Assembly: GCF_008123515.1 (NCBI RefSeq)
Contig: NZ_VSSR01000018.1
Location: 1 to 64,000, forward strand
Length of the DNA: 64,000 bases
Origin: Bradyrhizobium cytisi
GTDB taxonomy: Bacteria; Pseudomonadota; Alphaproteobacteria; Rhizobiales; Xanthobacteraceae
Direction of reading: 5' to 3'
In this document: one piece after another, positions 29,738 to 38,903 of the stretch
How the letters are laid out: every line of letters begins with the position of its first letter
How positions within the stretch are numbered: the first letter of the stretch is position 1
Notes under the pieces: generated by a model
Database searches by the model: none
Told to the model about the DNA's origin: nothing
The model's input: only the letters and a program-made list of their open reading frames with translations
Program-made: the position numbers and the translations under genes

Positions 29738-29924
29738 GCGGAAGGGCTGCTGCGCCCCTCCAGCACTGTCAACCTAGCTCCATCACCGCCGTCATATGAT
29801 TGCCTATTCACACGCCGTAGGCCGCATCCTCTCCGGATGCCCGAAAACTGTCGGCTATCTCATACTTGCAAGAATTCTGTTGCGCTAGGCTCGCAGTCGT
29901 CTACCTCTCCGGGCGGGTATTTTC

Positions 29925-32159
29925 ATGAGCGAGTGTGACGGCGTGACAAATCCTGCAATTGGCTTCGATCCGGTCACCGGGGTCAGCCCGTCCGTCAAGC
30001 GTGCGCTGAATGATATGCTGGGCGGGGGTGCTGCGAGCATCCTCACTCTCACGTTCGGGCTGTCCTATGCGCTGCTGATCTTCGCCGGTCCGCTCTCGCC
30101 CTATCTGTCCTACGGCATCGCTGCGACCTTCATCAGCTCCGCGGTGCTTGCCGCCGTGATCGGGCTCGGCAGCTCCCTGCCCTTCGCAATTGCCGCCCCC
30201 GACAGCTCGACCGCGGCCGTAACAGGAATTCTGGCGGCCTCGCTGGTCGAGCACATCGAAGCGGCCAATCTGTCGGCACCGCTGCTCTCGCCGGTCCTGA
30301 TCACGCTCGGCCTGTCGACGGTGCTCACGGGAATCGTGCTGTGCGGGCTGGGCCTGACGCGGATGGGCCGCGCCATCCGCTACGTGCCCTATCCCGTGGT
30401 CGGCGGCTTTCTCGGCGCCACCGGACTTCTCATCGCCCTCGGCGCGATCAGGGTCATCACCGGTTACCCGGTGCAGCTCACGACGCTGCCGCGCTTCGCC
30501 AACGGCACCACGCTGCTGGAAATCGGGGCCGCCTGCGCCATGGCGCTGGTGCTGTACCTGACCTGGCACCGCTCACGGACTCCGTTCGGGCTGCCGATCA
30601 TCCTGATCGGCGGCGTGCTCACGGCGCATCTGGCGTTCTGGATCTCGGGTGTCTCGCTCGACCAGGCACGTAGCATGGGCTGGACCTTTCAGCCGCCGCC
30701 GCAGGCCGCATTCATGCTGCCCTGGCACGCCGACGACCTCGCCCGCTATCCCTGGTTTGCCGTGCCGGACCTGCTCGGCAATCTCGTCGCAGTCATCTTC
30801 GTCACCGCGTCGAGCACGCTGTTCAACACCACCGGCATCGAGGTCGCCGTGCACCGCGAGGCCAATCTCGAGCGCGAGCTGAACGTTACGGGCGCGGCCA
30901 ACATCCTTAGCGGCGTGCTCGGCGGCTATACCGGCTGCAGCTCGATCAGCCGCTCGATCCTCAATTTATCCAGCGGCGGCCGCGGCCGGCTCTCCGGCCT
31001 CACCGCCTCGGCGCTGTCGCTGCTGATGCTCGCGATCGCGCCAGAGCTGCTCGGCTTCATTCCGAAATTCGTGCTCGGCGGCCTGCTGCTCTATCTCGGC
31101 GCCGACCAGCTGCACAAATGGATCATCGAGTCGCGCAAGCGGCTTTCGAAGCTCGAATATCTGTCGCTGGTCGCCATTATCGTCATCATCGTGGCCTGGG
31201 GTTTCGTGCCGGGCATCCTGATCGGCGTCATCATCGGCTGCGCGACCTTCGCCTTCAGCGCGGCGAGGGTCGAATCGATCAAGTACAGTTTTGACGGCTC
31301 CGAATATCGCTCCTCGCTCGACCGCTCGCGCGACGACCAGGAGGTGCTGCTGGCCCATGGCGGCAAGATCCAGGGGCTCAACCTCCAGAGCTATCTGTTC
31401 TTCGGCTCCGCCAACCGGCTCTACCAGCACGTCAAGCAATTGCTCCAGCAGCGCCCGGAGTGCCGCTATCTGCTGTTCGACTTCAAGCTCGTCACCGGCG
31501 TCGACTCCTCCGCCGCCTACAGTTTCGCCCAGATCAAGCGCAGCGCAGGCGATCTCGGCGTCGAGCTGATCCTGGTGCATCTGTCGGCGGCGGCCGAGAA
31601 GGTGCTGCGTGCCAGCGACTTCGTCGGCGAAGGCGTCACCATCATCGGCGAGCTCGATCACGCGCTGGAATGGTGCGAGAACGAGCTGATCTCGCAGCAC
31701 CAGGGCCTGGCGCAGGAAGAAGCGAGCCTACGCGACTGGTTCGCCGGCATTCTCGACAGCGAGGACGACGCCGACGAGCTGATCCGCCGCTGCCAGCGCA
31801 TCGAGGTCGAGGCCGGCGAGGTTATCGTGCAGGCCGGCGATCCCGCCGATTCCATGCACTTCATCCTCGACGGCCGCGTCGGCATCATGATCCCCGCCGA
31901 CGACGACCGCACCACGCGCGTGCGCAGCCTGGGGCGCTACACCACGATCGGCGAGATGGGCCTGGTGTCACAGACGCCGCGCAGCGCCACCATCCAGGCC
32001 GAGGTCGACAGCGTGCTCTACGTGCTGAACACCCACCAGTTCGACGCGATCAGGGAAGAAGACCCCGCGCTCAGCCACAAGCTGCTGACCTATTTCGTGT
32101 CGGTGATGGCGGAGCGGCTGACGTTCGCAAATAGGACGATCGCAGTGCTGCGGCGGTGA
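29925..32159 (+). CDS. SulP-family anion transporter with STAS and cyclic-nucleotide-binding domains
   Basis: A 744-residue fusion. Residues 1-440 form the SulP (SLC26) transporter core, with LNDMLGGGAASILTLTFGL, the AAPDSSTAAVTGI segment and the GCSSISRSILNLSSGGRG motif in the second half. A STAS domain follows (residues 460-590; the FDFKLVTGVDSSAAYSF strand-helix). The C-terminal 130 residues are a cNMP-binding domain, with VIVQAGDPADSMHFILDGRVG and the pocket IGEMGLVSQTPRSATI carrying the Glu and Arg of cyclic-nucleotide binders. It may therefore be gated or tuned by cAMP or cGMP. Substrate is unknown: sulfate, bicarbonate or dicarboxylates. Confidence 0.9.
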   Translation: MSECDGVTNPAIGFDPVTGVSPSVKRALNDMLGGGAASILTLTFGLSYALLIFAGPLSPYLSYGIAATFISSAVLAAVIGLGSSLPFAIAAPDSSTAAVTGILAASLVEHIEAANLSAPLLSPVLITLGLSTVLTGIVLCGLGLTRMGRAIRYVPYPVVGGFLGATGLLIALGAIRVITGYPVQLTTLPRFANGTTLLEIGAACAMALVLYLTWHRSRTPFGLPIILIGGVLTAHLAFWISGVSLDQARSMGWTFQPPPQAAFMLPWHADDLARYPWFAVPDLLGNLVAVIFVTASSTLFNTTGIEVAVHREANLERELNVTGAANILSGVLGGYTGCSSISRSILNLSSGGRGRLSGLTASALSLLMLAIAPELLGFIPKFVLGGLLLYLGADQLHKWIIESRKRLSKLEYLSLVAIIVIIVAWGFVPGILIGVIIGCATFAFSAARVESIKYSFDGSEYRSSLDRSRDDQEVLLAHGGKIQGLNLQSYLFFGSANRLYQHVKQLLQQRPECRYLLFDFKLVTGVDSSAAYSFAQIKRSAGDLGVELILVHLSAAAEKVLRASDFVGEGVTIIGELDHALEWCENELISQHQGLAQEEASLRDWFAGILDSEDDADELIRRCQRIEVEAGEVIVQAGDPADSMHFILDGRVGIMIPADDDRTTRVRSLGRYTTIGEMGLVSQTPRSATIQAEVDSVLYVLNTHQFDAIREEDPALSHKLLTYFVSVMAERLTFANRTIAVLRR

Positions 32160-32181
32160 TCAATACGTAACCCAGAAGGTC

Positions 32182-32265
32182 GTCATGCCCGGGCTTGTCC
32201 CGGGCATCCACGTTCTTTGTACCGCGGGACAGGACGTGGATGGCCGGGACATGCCCGGCCATGAC
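32182..32265. repeat. intergenic palindromic repeat (type D)
   Basis: Second full type D copy: GTCATGCCCGGGCTTGTCCC at the left, GGACATGCCCGGCCATGAC at the right. It lies between the convergent SulP and semialdehyde dehydrogenase genes. Confidence 0.85.
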
Positions 32266-32286
32266 GAGGAGGAAGCAGCAACTGCC

Positions 32287-33780
32287 TCACACCCCCGCCA
32301 TCATCACGTATTTGATCTCGACATATTCTTCCATGCCGTGACGCGAGCCTTCGCGCCCCAGGCCGCTTTCCTTGACGCCGCCGAAGGGCGCGACTTCCGT
32401 CGTGATCAGGCCGGTGTTGACGCCGACCATGCCGGATTCCAGCGCTTCGGCGACGCGCCAGACGCGGCCGATATCGCGGGAGTAGAAGTAGGACGCGAGG
32501 CCAAACGGCGAGGCGTTGCACATCGCGATCACGTCGGCCTCGTCCTTGAAGCGGATCACCGGCGCGAGCGGGCCGAAGGTTTCCTCCTGCGCCACCAACG
32601 AGTCCGCCTTGACGTCGGCAAGCACGGTCGGCTCGAAGAAGGAACGCCCAAGCTCGCTGCGCTTGCCGCCTGTCACGACCTTGGCGCCGCGCTTGACGGC
32701 ATCGGCAATGTGACGCTCGACCTTGTCGATCGCCTTCATGTTGATCAGCGGCCCTTGCGTCACGCCGCTCTCGGTGCCGTCGCCGATCTTCATCGCCGCG
32801 ACCTTCGCCGACAGCTTCTTGACGAACTCGTCATAGATCTTGTCCTGGGCGTAGATGCGATTGGCGCAGACGCAGGTCTGGCCCATGTTGCGGTATTTCG
32901 AGACGATCGCGCCTTCGACCGCCGCGTCGATGTCGGCGTCGTCGAACACCACGAACGGCGCGTTGCCGCCGAGCTCGAGGCCGAGCCGCTTCACGCCGAC
33001 GGAGGCCTGCCGGTAGAGGATCTTGCCCACGGCGGTCGAGCCTGTGAAACCGACGAAGCGCACCGCCGGATGCTCGCACAGCACCTTGCCGATCGGCGGC
33101 GCGTCACCGGTGATGATGTTGAGCACGCCCTTGGGGATGCCGGCCTTCTCGGCGAGCACGGCCAGCGCCAGGGCCGAGAGTGGCGTCTCGTTGGCGGGCT
33201 TGAGCACCACGGTGCAGCCCGCGGCCAGCGCCGGCGACACCTTTCGGGTGATCATGGAGTTCGGGAAGTTCCATGGCGTGATCGCGCCGCAGACGCCGAT
33301 CGGCTGCTTGATCGCGAGCAGCCGTGCATCAGGCCGTTGCGTCGGGATAGTCTCGCCATAGACGCGGCGGGCTTCCTCGGCGAAGAACTCGATATAGGCG
33401 GCGCCGATATCGACCTCGCCGAGCGCTTCTGAAAGCGGCTTGCCCTGCTCGGAGGTGAGGATCAGCGCGAGGTCCTCGCGGTTGGCGGTGATCAGCTCGA
33501 ACCATTTGCGCAAAATATTGGAGCGCTGCTTGGCGGTGTGCTTGGCCCAGGCCGGGAAGGCGCGGTGGGCTGCTTCGACCGCCTTGGTGGTGTCGTCCGC
33601 GCCGAGCTGCGGGACCTTTGCGATCTCGACGCCGGTCGCAGGATTGTTCACGGCAAAGACCGGCGTGCCGACCCAGGCGCCGTCGATGTAGCAGGCCTCC
33701 TTCAGGAGCGAAGGGTCCTTCAACCGGTCACGCAGGGTGGCGGTGGCGTGCTGGGCGCGTGCTGCGGCGGTCGGCGTCAT
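32287..33780 (-). CDS. gabD: NAD(P)-dependent succinate-semialdehyde dehydrogenase
   Basis: A 497-residue aldehyde dehydrogenase that matches the GabD branch, oxidising succinate semialdehyde to succinate in the GABA shunt. It has PWNFPNSMITRK, the Rossmann segment GFTGSTAVGK, the general-base motif LELGGNAPF and the nucleophile motif GQTCVCANR with its two cysteines. The C-terminal FGGVKESGLGREGS motif is typical. The ATG at 33780 starts MTPTAAARAQ and lies within normal length. No gabT is adjacent, so the physiological substrate is inferred. Confidence 0.92.
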   Translation of the reverse strand: MTPTAAARAQHATATLRDRLKDPSLLKEACYIDGAWVGTPVFAVNNPATGVEIAKVPQLGADDTTKAVEAAHRAFPAWAKHTAKQRSNILRKWFELITANREDLALILTSEQGKPLSEALGEVDIGAAYIEFFAEEARRVYGETIPTQRPDARLLAIKQPIGVCGAITPWNFPNSMITRKVSPALAAGCTVVLKPANETPLSALALAVLAEKAGIPKGVLNIITGDAPPIGKVLCEHPAVRFVGFTGSTAVGKILYRQASVGVKRLGLELGGNAPFVVFDDADIDAAVEGAIVSKYRNMGQTCVCANRIYAQDKIYDEFVKKLSAKVAAMKIGDGTESGVTQGPLINMKAIDKVERHIADAVKRGAKVVTGGKRSELGRSFFEPTVLADVKADSLVAQEETFGPLAPVIRFKDEADVIAMCNASPFGLASYFYSRDIGRVWRVAEALESGMVGVNTGLITTEVAPFGGVKESGLGREGSRHGMEEYVEIKYVMMAGV

Positions 33781-33902
33781 GGCGTTACTCCTCGAACGAT
33801 CATTTGGGGGCGATCGGATCGGCCGGAATATAGGGACTGACGGCGCGCAATGCACCGTCCCGCAACGCACATCTGCCGGGAGCTAAACTCGGAGCGGGAA
33901 GG

Positions 33903-34223
33903 TTACGCCGCGCCGCTCATATAGGTCTCGCGCCGGCCGATCATGCGCTCGGCGGCGGCCTTGGCGCCGGCTTTCGAGGAGGTCGCACAGGTGCGATATT
34001 CGAGATCGGGCGCATCGGAGGTGTCGCGGCGGCCGAACCAGGATTTTGAGCCGACCGGCAGCAGGGCCAGCGCCTGCGCCAGATTGTCGACCGCGCCGAA
34101 AGAATAGAGCGCACCGGTGCCGGCGGTGCGGACCTCGTAGATGCCGGGCGAAATCGGAGCTTCGAGATTGTCGCCCCGTCCGGGACGGGGATAACGCTTC
34201 CATTCGCTCCAGGTCGAAATCAT
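33903..34223 (-). CDS. small conserved-looking hypothetical protein
   Basis: A 106-residue soluble protein. The segment SPGIYEVRTAG followed by a short beta-hairpin, and the C-terminal AKAAAERMIGRR helix, are reminiscent of the GIY-YIG nuclease fold, but the diagnostic second tyrosine pair and catalytic Arg/Glu arrangement are not clearly present. I cannot assign a function. It is on the same strand as the upstream-reading semialdehyde dehydrogenase gene, with about 120 bases between them. Confidence 0.6.
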   Translation of the reverse strand: MISTWSEWKRYPRPGRGDNLEAPISPGIYEVRTAGTGALYSFGAVDNLAQALALLPVGSKSWFGRRDTSDAPDLEYRTCATSSKAGAKAAAERMIGRRETYMSGAA

Positions 34224-34562
34224 CTCGGGTCCTCTCGCGGCCAGTAGACAGCCGCCAAATTTGCATCAAGTCTTAACGTCAGCTGCCGATCGGGCCTTAA
34301 GCTGAGCGCCGCAACGCACAAAATGTTTCAAGTGCTCCAAACGTTCGAAACATATCGCCTGAGCCTATCCATGGTCACGGCGAAGTGCGGCCTTCCACCG
34401 CAGATTGTGAAGAAGTGTTGCAGATCAGTCGTCCCGCGCCGGGCCGGGACCGTCAAGTCACGACATCGCGACCGCAAGGTGGATATGGCCACGCTTGCCG
34501 CGCAGCGGATGCGGGAGGACAATCGATCGCTTCCAACAATAATCAAACCGGAGGAAACGCGC
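34224..34562. other. intergenic region with ATGTTTC/GAAACAT dyad
   Basis: This 339-base stretch precedes the serine hydrolase gene. The frame of that gene is open through it, but the codons show no family resemblance. ATGTTTC at 34323-34329 and GAAACAT at 34347-34353 form a spaced dyad that could be an operator. No other structure is seen. Confidence 0.35.
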
Positions 34563-35756
34563 ATGCAAGGCAAAGCTGAGATCGACGGGATTCTGAGCAA
34601 GACAAGCGACGCCAAGGAAATCCCCGGCGTTGTCGCGATCGCCGCAAGCGGTACTGAGGTCCTGTATCAGGGTGCATTCGGCAAGCGCGATCTGTCCAAG
34701 CCCGATGCGATGACCGCGGACAGCGTGTTCTGGATCGCCTCGATGACGAAGGCGGTGACGAGTGCCGGAGCGATGCAGCTGGTCGAGCAGGGCAAGCTCT
34801 CGCTCGATGCGCCGATCGGATCGCTGCTGCCAGATCTCGCGCAGCCGCAGGTGCTGGAAGGCTTTGATGCCAAGGGCGAGCCAAAACTGCGGCCGGCGAA
34901 GAGCGCGATCACGCTGCGCCAGCTGATGACCCACACCGCCGGCTTCGCCTACAACATGTGGAACGGCGATCTCGCGGTCTATCTCGAGAAGACCGGCATC
35001 CCCGCCATCACCACCTGCCAGAATGCCGCGCTGAAGACGCCTGTTATGACCGATCCCGGCACGCGCTGGGAATACGGCACCAACATCGATTTCATCGGCA
35101 AAGCCGTGGAAGCCGTCAGCGGCAAGCGTCTCGATGCGTATCTGCGCGACAATCTGTTCGCACCACTCGGCATGTCCGACACCGGCTTCAAGATCACCGA
35201 CGACATGCGCAAGCGTCTGGTCGGCATGCATGCCCGCGGCGAGGACGGCCAGCTCGCCGCGATCCCGTTCGAGCTCGAGCAGGAGCCGGAATTCCACATG
35301 GGTGGCGGCGGGCTCTATTCCACCGCTGGCGACTACATCAAGTTCACCCAGATGATCCTGAACAAGGGCCGCGGCAACGGCAACCAGGTGCTGAAGGCCG
35401 AGACGATCGCCATGATGGGGCAAAACCAGATGGGCGATCTCAACATGACCAAGATGACCACGGCGGCGCCGATCTACACCAACGACGTCGATCTCTATCC
35501 GGACCAGGTGAAGAAGTGGGGCCTCAGCTTCATGATCAACACCGACAAGACCGCAGAGGGCCGCAGCGCAGGCAGCCTCGCCTGGGCTGGCCTCGCCAAC
35601 ACCTACTACTGGATCGACCCGGCGCGCGACGTCACCGGCGTGATCCTGATGCAGCTGTTGCCGTTCGCGGATGCGAAATGCCTGCAGGCGTTCGCGGGAT
35701 TCGAACGCGGCGTCTATGCCGGGCTCGATGCGGGGAGCGGGCAGAAGGCGGCCTGA
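34563..35756 (+). CDS. serine hydrolase (class C beta-lactamase-like)
   Basis: A 397-residue serine hydrolase of the beta-lactamase/esterase family, without an obvious signal peptide, so probably cytoplasmic. The SxxK nucleophile is in WIASMTKAVTSAGAMQL, the Tyr of the second motif is in RWEYGTNID, and the third box lies near SAGSLAWAGLANTYYW, where HTG/KTG-like residues are replaced by WAG as in family VIII esterases. EstB-like esterase activity is therefore more likely than beta-lactamase. The ATG at 34563 follows GGAGGAAAC with good spacing. Confidence 0.88.
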   Translation: MQGKAEIDGILSKTSDAKEIPGVVAIAASGTEVLYQGAFGKRDLSKPDAMTADSVFWIASMTKAVTSAGAMQLVEQGKLSLDAPIGSLLPDLAQPQVLEGFDAKGEPKLRPAKSAITLRQLMTHTAGFAYNMWNGDLAVYLEKTGIPAITTCQNAALKTPVMTDPGTRWEYGTNIDFIGKAVEAVSGKRLDAYLRDNLFAPLGMSDTGFKITDDMRKRLVGMHARGEDGQLAAIPFELEQEPEFHMGGGGLYSTAGDYIKFTQMILNKGRGNGNQVLKAETIAMMGQNQMGDLNMTKMTTAAPIYTNDVDLYPDQVKKWGLSFMINTDKTAEGRSAGSLAWAGLANTYYWIDPARDVTGVILMQLLPFADAKCLQAFAGFERGVYAGLDAGSGQKAA

Positions 35757-35779
35757 GGGGCTGAGAACTCTCACCAAAC

Positions 35780-35863
35780 GTCATGGCCGGGCTCGTCCCG
35801 GCCATCCACGCCTTGCCTTGCTGCACGGAGAACGTGGATGCCCGGGACAAGCCCGGGCATGAC
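35780..35863. repeat. intergenic palindromic repeat (type D, inverted)
   Basis: Third full type D copy, in the opposite orientation: GTCATGGCCGGGCTCGTCCC at the left, GGGACAAGCCCGGGCATGAC at the right. It lies between the serine hydrolase and acyl-CoA synthetase genes. Confidence 0.85.
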
Positions 35864-35909
35864 GACTGAGAAAGATCACGCCGACCATCTTTGACGAGAG
35901 GATTTCGAT

Positions 35910-37604
35910 TTGGCGGATAAAAGTGACAGTTACGTTTGCGGCATTTCGGATACGCCGCTGCTCGGCGACACCATCGGGCGCAGTCTCGACCACGCCGTGC
36001 GGCGCTGGGGCACGCGCGAGGCGCTGGTCTCGCCCAGCCACGGCGTACGATGGACCTGGATTGAATTCGCCGAACGCGTCGACGCGCTCGCCGCGGGCTT
36101 TCTCGCGCTCGGCCTCGAGCGCGGTGAGCGGATCGGCATCTGGTCGCTGAACCGTCCGGAATGGACACTGACCCAGTTCGCCGCCGCCAAGGCCGGCCTG
36201 ATTCTGGTCACGATCAATCCGGCCTACCGGCTCAGCGAGCTGGAGTTCGCGTTGAAGAAAGTCGGCTGCGCAGCGATCGTCACCGCGACGGCATTCAAGA
36301 CCAGCCAATACATCGAGATGCTCAACACGCTGCTGCCGGAGCTGGCGAGCGCCAAGCCACGACAGCTGCAGGCGGCACGGCTGCCAGCCTTACGGATGGT
36401 GATCCAGATCGGCGGGCCGTCAGCACCCGGCACGATCCCCTTCGAGGACGTCGCGCGCATGGGTGGCGCCGGGCATCGCGAGCAGCTTGCCACGCTCGGC
36501 GCGGCGCTTCAGTTCGACGATCCCGTCAACATCCAGTTCACCAGCGGCACCACGGGATCGCCCAAGGGCGTGACGCTGACTCACCACAACATCCTCAACA
36601 ACGGCTATTTCACCGGCCGCGCGATGCGCCTGACCGAGCAGGACCGCATCTGCATTCCCGTGCCGCTCTACCATTGCTTCGGCATGGTGATGGGCAACCT
36701 CGCATCCGTCACGCTCGGCACGACCATGGTCTATCCCGGCGAAGGCTTTGATCCACTGGCGACGCTGCGCGCGGTCGAGCAGGAGAAGTGCACCGCGCTT
36801 TACGGCGTGCCGACCATGTTCATCGCGGAGCTCGACCATCCCGAATTCGCGACGTTCAACCTGAAATCACTGCGCACCGGCATCATGGCCGGCGCGCCCT
36901 GCCCGATCGAGGTGATGAAGCGCGTCAACACCGAGATGAACATGCGCGAGGTCACGATCGCCTATGGCATGACCGAGACCAGCCCCGTCAGCTTCCAGAG
37001 CGCAACAGACGACCCGCTCGAGCGGCGCGTCTCCACCGTCGGGCGGATTCATCCGCATGTCGAAGTGAAGGTCGTCGATCTCGAAGGCCGGATCGTCAAG
37101 CGCGGCGAACGCGGCGAGCTCTGCACCCGCGGCTACAGCGTCATGCTGGGCTATTGGGAGGAGAAGGAAAAGACTGGCGACGTGCTGGACGCCAACGGCT
37201 GGATGCACACCGGCGATCTCGCCACCATCGACGACGAGGGCTATTGCAACATCGTCGGCCGCATCAAGGATCTGGTGATCCGTGGCGGCGAGAATCTCTA
37301 TCCGCGCGAGATCGAGGAGTTTTTGTACCGTCACCCCAAGATCCAGGACGTGCAGATTTTCGGCGTGGCGGACACCCGCTATGGCGAGGAGCTCTGCGCC
37401 TGGATCCGTGTCCGGTCCGGCGAGACACTGACGGCAGAGGAGGTCCGCGCTTTCTGCGATGGCCAGATCGCCCACAACAAGATCCCGCGCTATGTGGAGT
37501 TCGTCGACGAATTTCCGATGACCGTGACCGGAAAGATCCAGAAATTCGTGATGCGCGAGGCGGTCGAGCAGCGGCTGGGATTAAAGGCGGCGAAGACGGC
37601 GTGA
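35910..37604 (+). CDS. AMP-binding acyl-CoA synthetase
   Basis: A 564-residue ANL-superfamily ligase that activates a carboxylic acid to acyl-AMP and then to acyl-CoA. The P-loop-like motif is [18 protein letters not shown], the aromatic loop is [10 protein letters not shown], and the hinge region [14 protein letters not shown] is followed by [16 protein letters not shown]. The C-terminal catalytic Lys lies in [10 protein letters not shown]. The chain length preference is unknown; the pattern fits medium- to long-chain fatty-acid ligases such as FadD3- or AlkK-like enzymes. It begins with TTG at 35910 behind GAGAGG. Monocistronic. Confidence 0.93.
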   Translation: MADKSDSYVCGISDTPLLGDTIGRSLDHAVRRWGTREALVSPSHGVRWTWIEFAERVDALAAGFLALGLERGERIGIWSLNRPEWTLTQFAAAKAGLILVTINPAYRLSELEFALKKVGCAAIVTATAFKTSQYIEMLNTLLPELASAKPRQLQAARLPALRMVIQIGGPSAPGTIPFEDVARMGGAGHREQLATLGAALQFDDPVNIQFTSGTTGSPKGVTLTHHNILNNGYFTGRAMRLTEQDRICIPVPLYHCFGMVMGNLASVTLGTTMVYPGEGFDPLATLRAVEQEKCTALYGVPTMFIAELDHPEFATFNLKSLRTGIMAGAPCPIEVMKRVNTEMNMREVTIAYGMTETSPVSFQSATDDPLERRVSTVGRIHPHVEVKVVDLEGRIVKRGERGELCTRGYSVMLGYWEEKEKTGDVLDANGWMHTGDLATIDDEGYCNIVGRIKDLVIRGGENLYPREIEEFLYRHPKIQDVQIFGVADTRYGEELCAWIRVRSGETLTAEEVRAFCDGQIAHNKIPRYVEFVDEFPMTVTGKIQKFVMREAVEQRLGLKAAKTA

Positions 37605-37634
37605 TGCGGTGAGTGCTCTCACCACACCAACACT

Positions 37635-37760
37635 GTCATTCCCCGCGAAAGCGGGGAATCCAGTACGCCGTGGTTTCTCCGTATTCCACTAGCGTCTCTG
37701 GAATACTGGGTCGCCCGGTCGAGCCGTGCGACGACAGCGGAGAGTGAGGCTCGCAATGAC
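37635..37760. repeat. intergenic palindromic repeat (type G)
   Basis: GTCATTCCCCGCGAAAGCGGGGAATCCAGTA forms a hairpin at the left (written here in full as 37635-37665); GAATACTGGGTCGCCCGG and TCGCAATGAC close the right. It lies between the convergent acyl-CoA synthetase and PfkB kinase genes. Confidence 0.75.
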
Positions 37761-37777
37761 GGGGAGAGAGACGACGA

Positions 37778-38779
37778 CTAAATCGTCAGCCCGCGCTGCT
37801 GCGCCAGCTCCTTCAGCGACACCTGCGGACGGGCGCCGATGTGCTGGATCACTTCGGCGGCGGCAAGCGCACCGAGCTCGCCGCACTGCTTGTGCGACAG
37901 ATCGCGCGAGAGGCCGTACAGGAAGCCGGCCGCGAACAGATCGCCGGCGCCGGTGGTATCGACCAGCTGCTTGATCGGCGAGGCTGGAGCTGCGACGGCG
38001 TCGGTCGGCGTCACCACCACGCAGCCCTTCTCGCTGCGGGTGACTACGCCGAGCTTGACGTCGTTGCGCAGCTGCTTGAGCGCGGTGTCGAAGTCGGAGG
38101 TCTCGTAGAGCGAGCGTAGCTCGGATTCGTTGGCGAACACGATATCGGCAGTGCCGTTGCGCATCAGCCCCAGAAACTCGTCGCGGTAGCGGCCGACGCA
38201 GAAGGAGTCCGACAGCGTCAGCGCCACCTTGCGGCCGGCCTCGTGGGCGATTTTGGCGGCCTTGACGAAGGCTTCCTTGGCCCCCGGCGGATCCCAGAGA
38301 TAGCCTTCGAGATAGACGATCTTGGCCGCCGCGATCTCGGCCGGATCGATGTCGGCCGGCGACAAATCCTGCGCCGCGCCGAGATAGGTGTTCATGGTGC
38401 GCTCGCCGTCGCCGGTCACCAGGATGTAGGAGCAGCCGGTGGCAGGACCGTCCTTCGCGGCCGGCGTGTTGAAGCCGACGCCGGCGGCGCGGATGTCGTG
38501 GACATAGAGCTTGCCGATCTGGTCGTCCTTGACCTTGCCGACGTAAGCGGCACGCGCGCCCAGGCTGCCGATGCCGACGATGGTGTTGGCGGCCGAGCCG
38601 CCGGAGACTTCCGTCGCCGGGCCCATGTCGGCATAGATCGCGGCCGCCCGCGCCTCGTCGATCAGTGACATGCTGCCCTTGGTCATGCCGTGCTTGGCCA
38701 AAAAGCCTTCATCGGTCCGGACCAGCACGTCGAACAGCGCGTTGCCGATGCCGAGAACGTCATATTTCACGTCAGCCAT
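37778..38779 (-). CDS. PfkB-family sugar/adenosine kinase
   Basis: A 333-residue ribokinase-family kinase. The first PfkB signature is GGSAANTIVGIGSLG near residue 60, and the second is DTTGAGDLFAAGFLYG near residue 287 with the catalytic Asp in GAGD. The lid-forming start DVLGIGNALFDVLVRTDEGF is typical of adenosine kinase-like members in Rhizobiales. It phosphorylates a nucleoside or sugar with ATP; adenosine is the most likely substrate, but not proven. It is divergent from murJ with about 125 bases between the starts. Confidence 0.88.
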   Translation of the reverse strand: MADVKYDVLGIGNALFDVLVRTDEGFLAKHGMTKGSMSLIDEARAAAIYADMGPATEVSGGSAANTIVGIGSLGARAAYVGKVKDDQIGKLYVHDIRAAGVGFNTPAAKDGPATGCSYILVTGDGERTMNTYLGAAQDLSPADIDPAEIAAAKIVYLEGYLWDPPGAKEAFVKAAKIAHEAGRKVALTLSDSFCVGRYRDEFLGLMRNGTADIVFANESELRSLYETSDFDTALKQLRNDVKLGVVTRSEKGCVVVTPTDAVAAPASPIKQLVDTTGAGDLFAAGFLYGLSRDLSHKQCGELGALAAAEVIQHIGARPQVSLKELAQQRGLTI

Positions 38780-38903
38780 TCACCTTGATCCTGTTTGCCG
38801 GATTGCGATACCTGCGGAAATCCGCTTCCTGTCGGCCTGAAATCCGGCTCGCGGCCTATCACGACCGGACCCGCACGGGCAAGCAACGGTATTATAACGA
38901 CCG

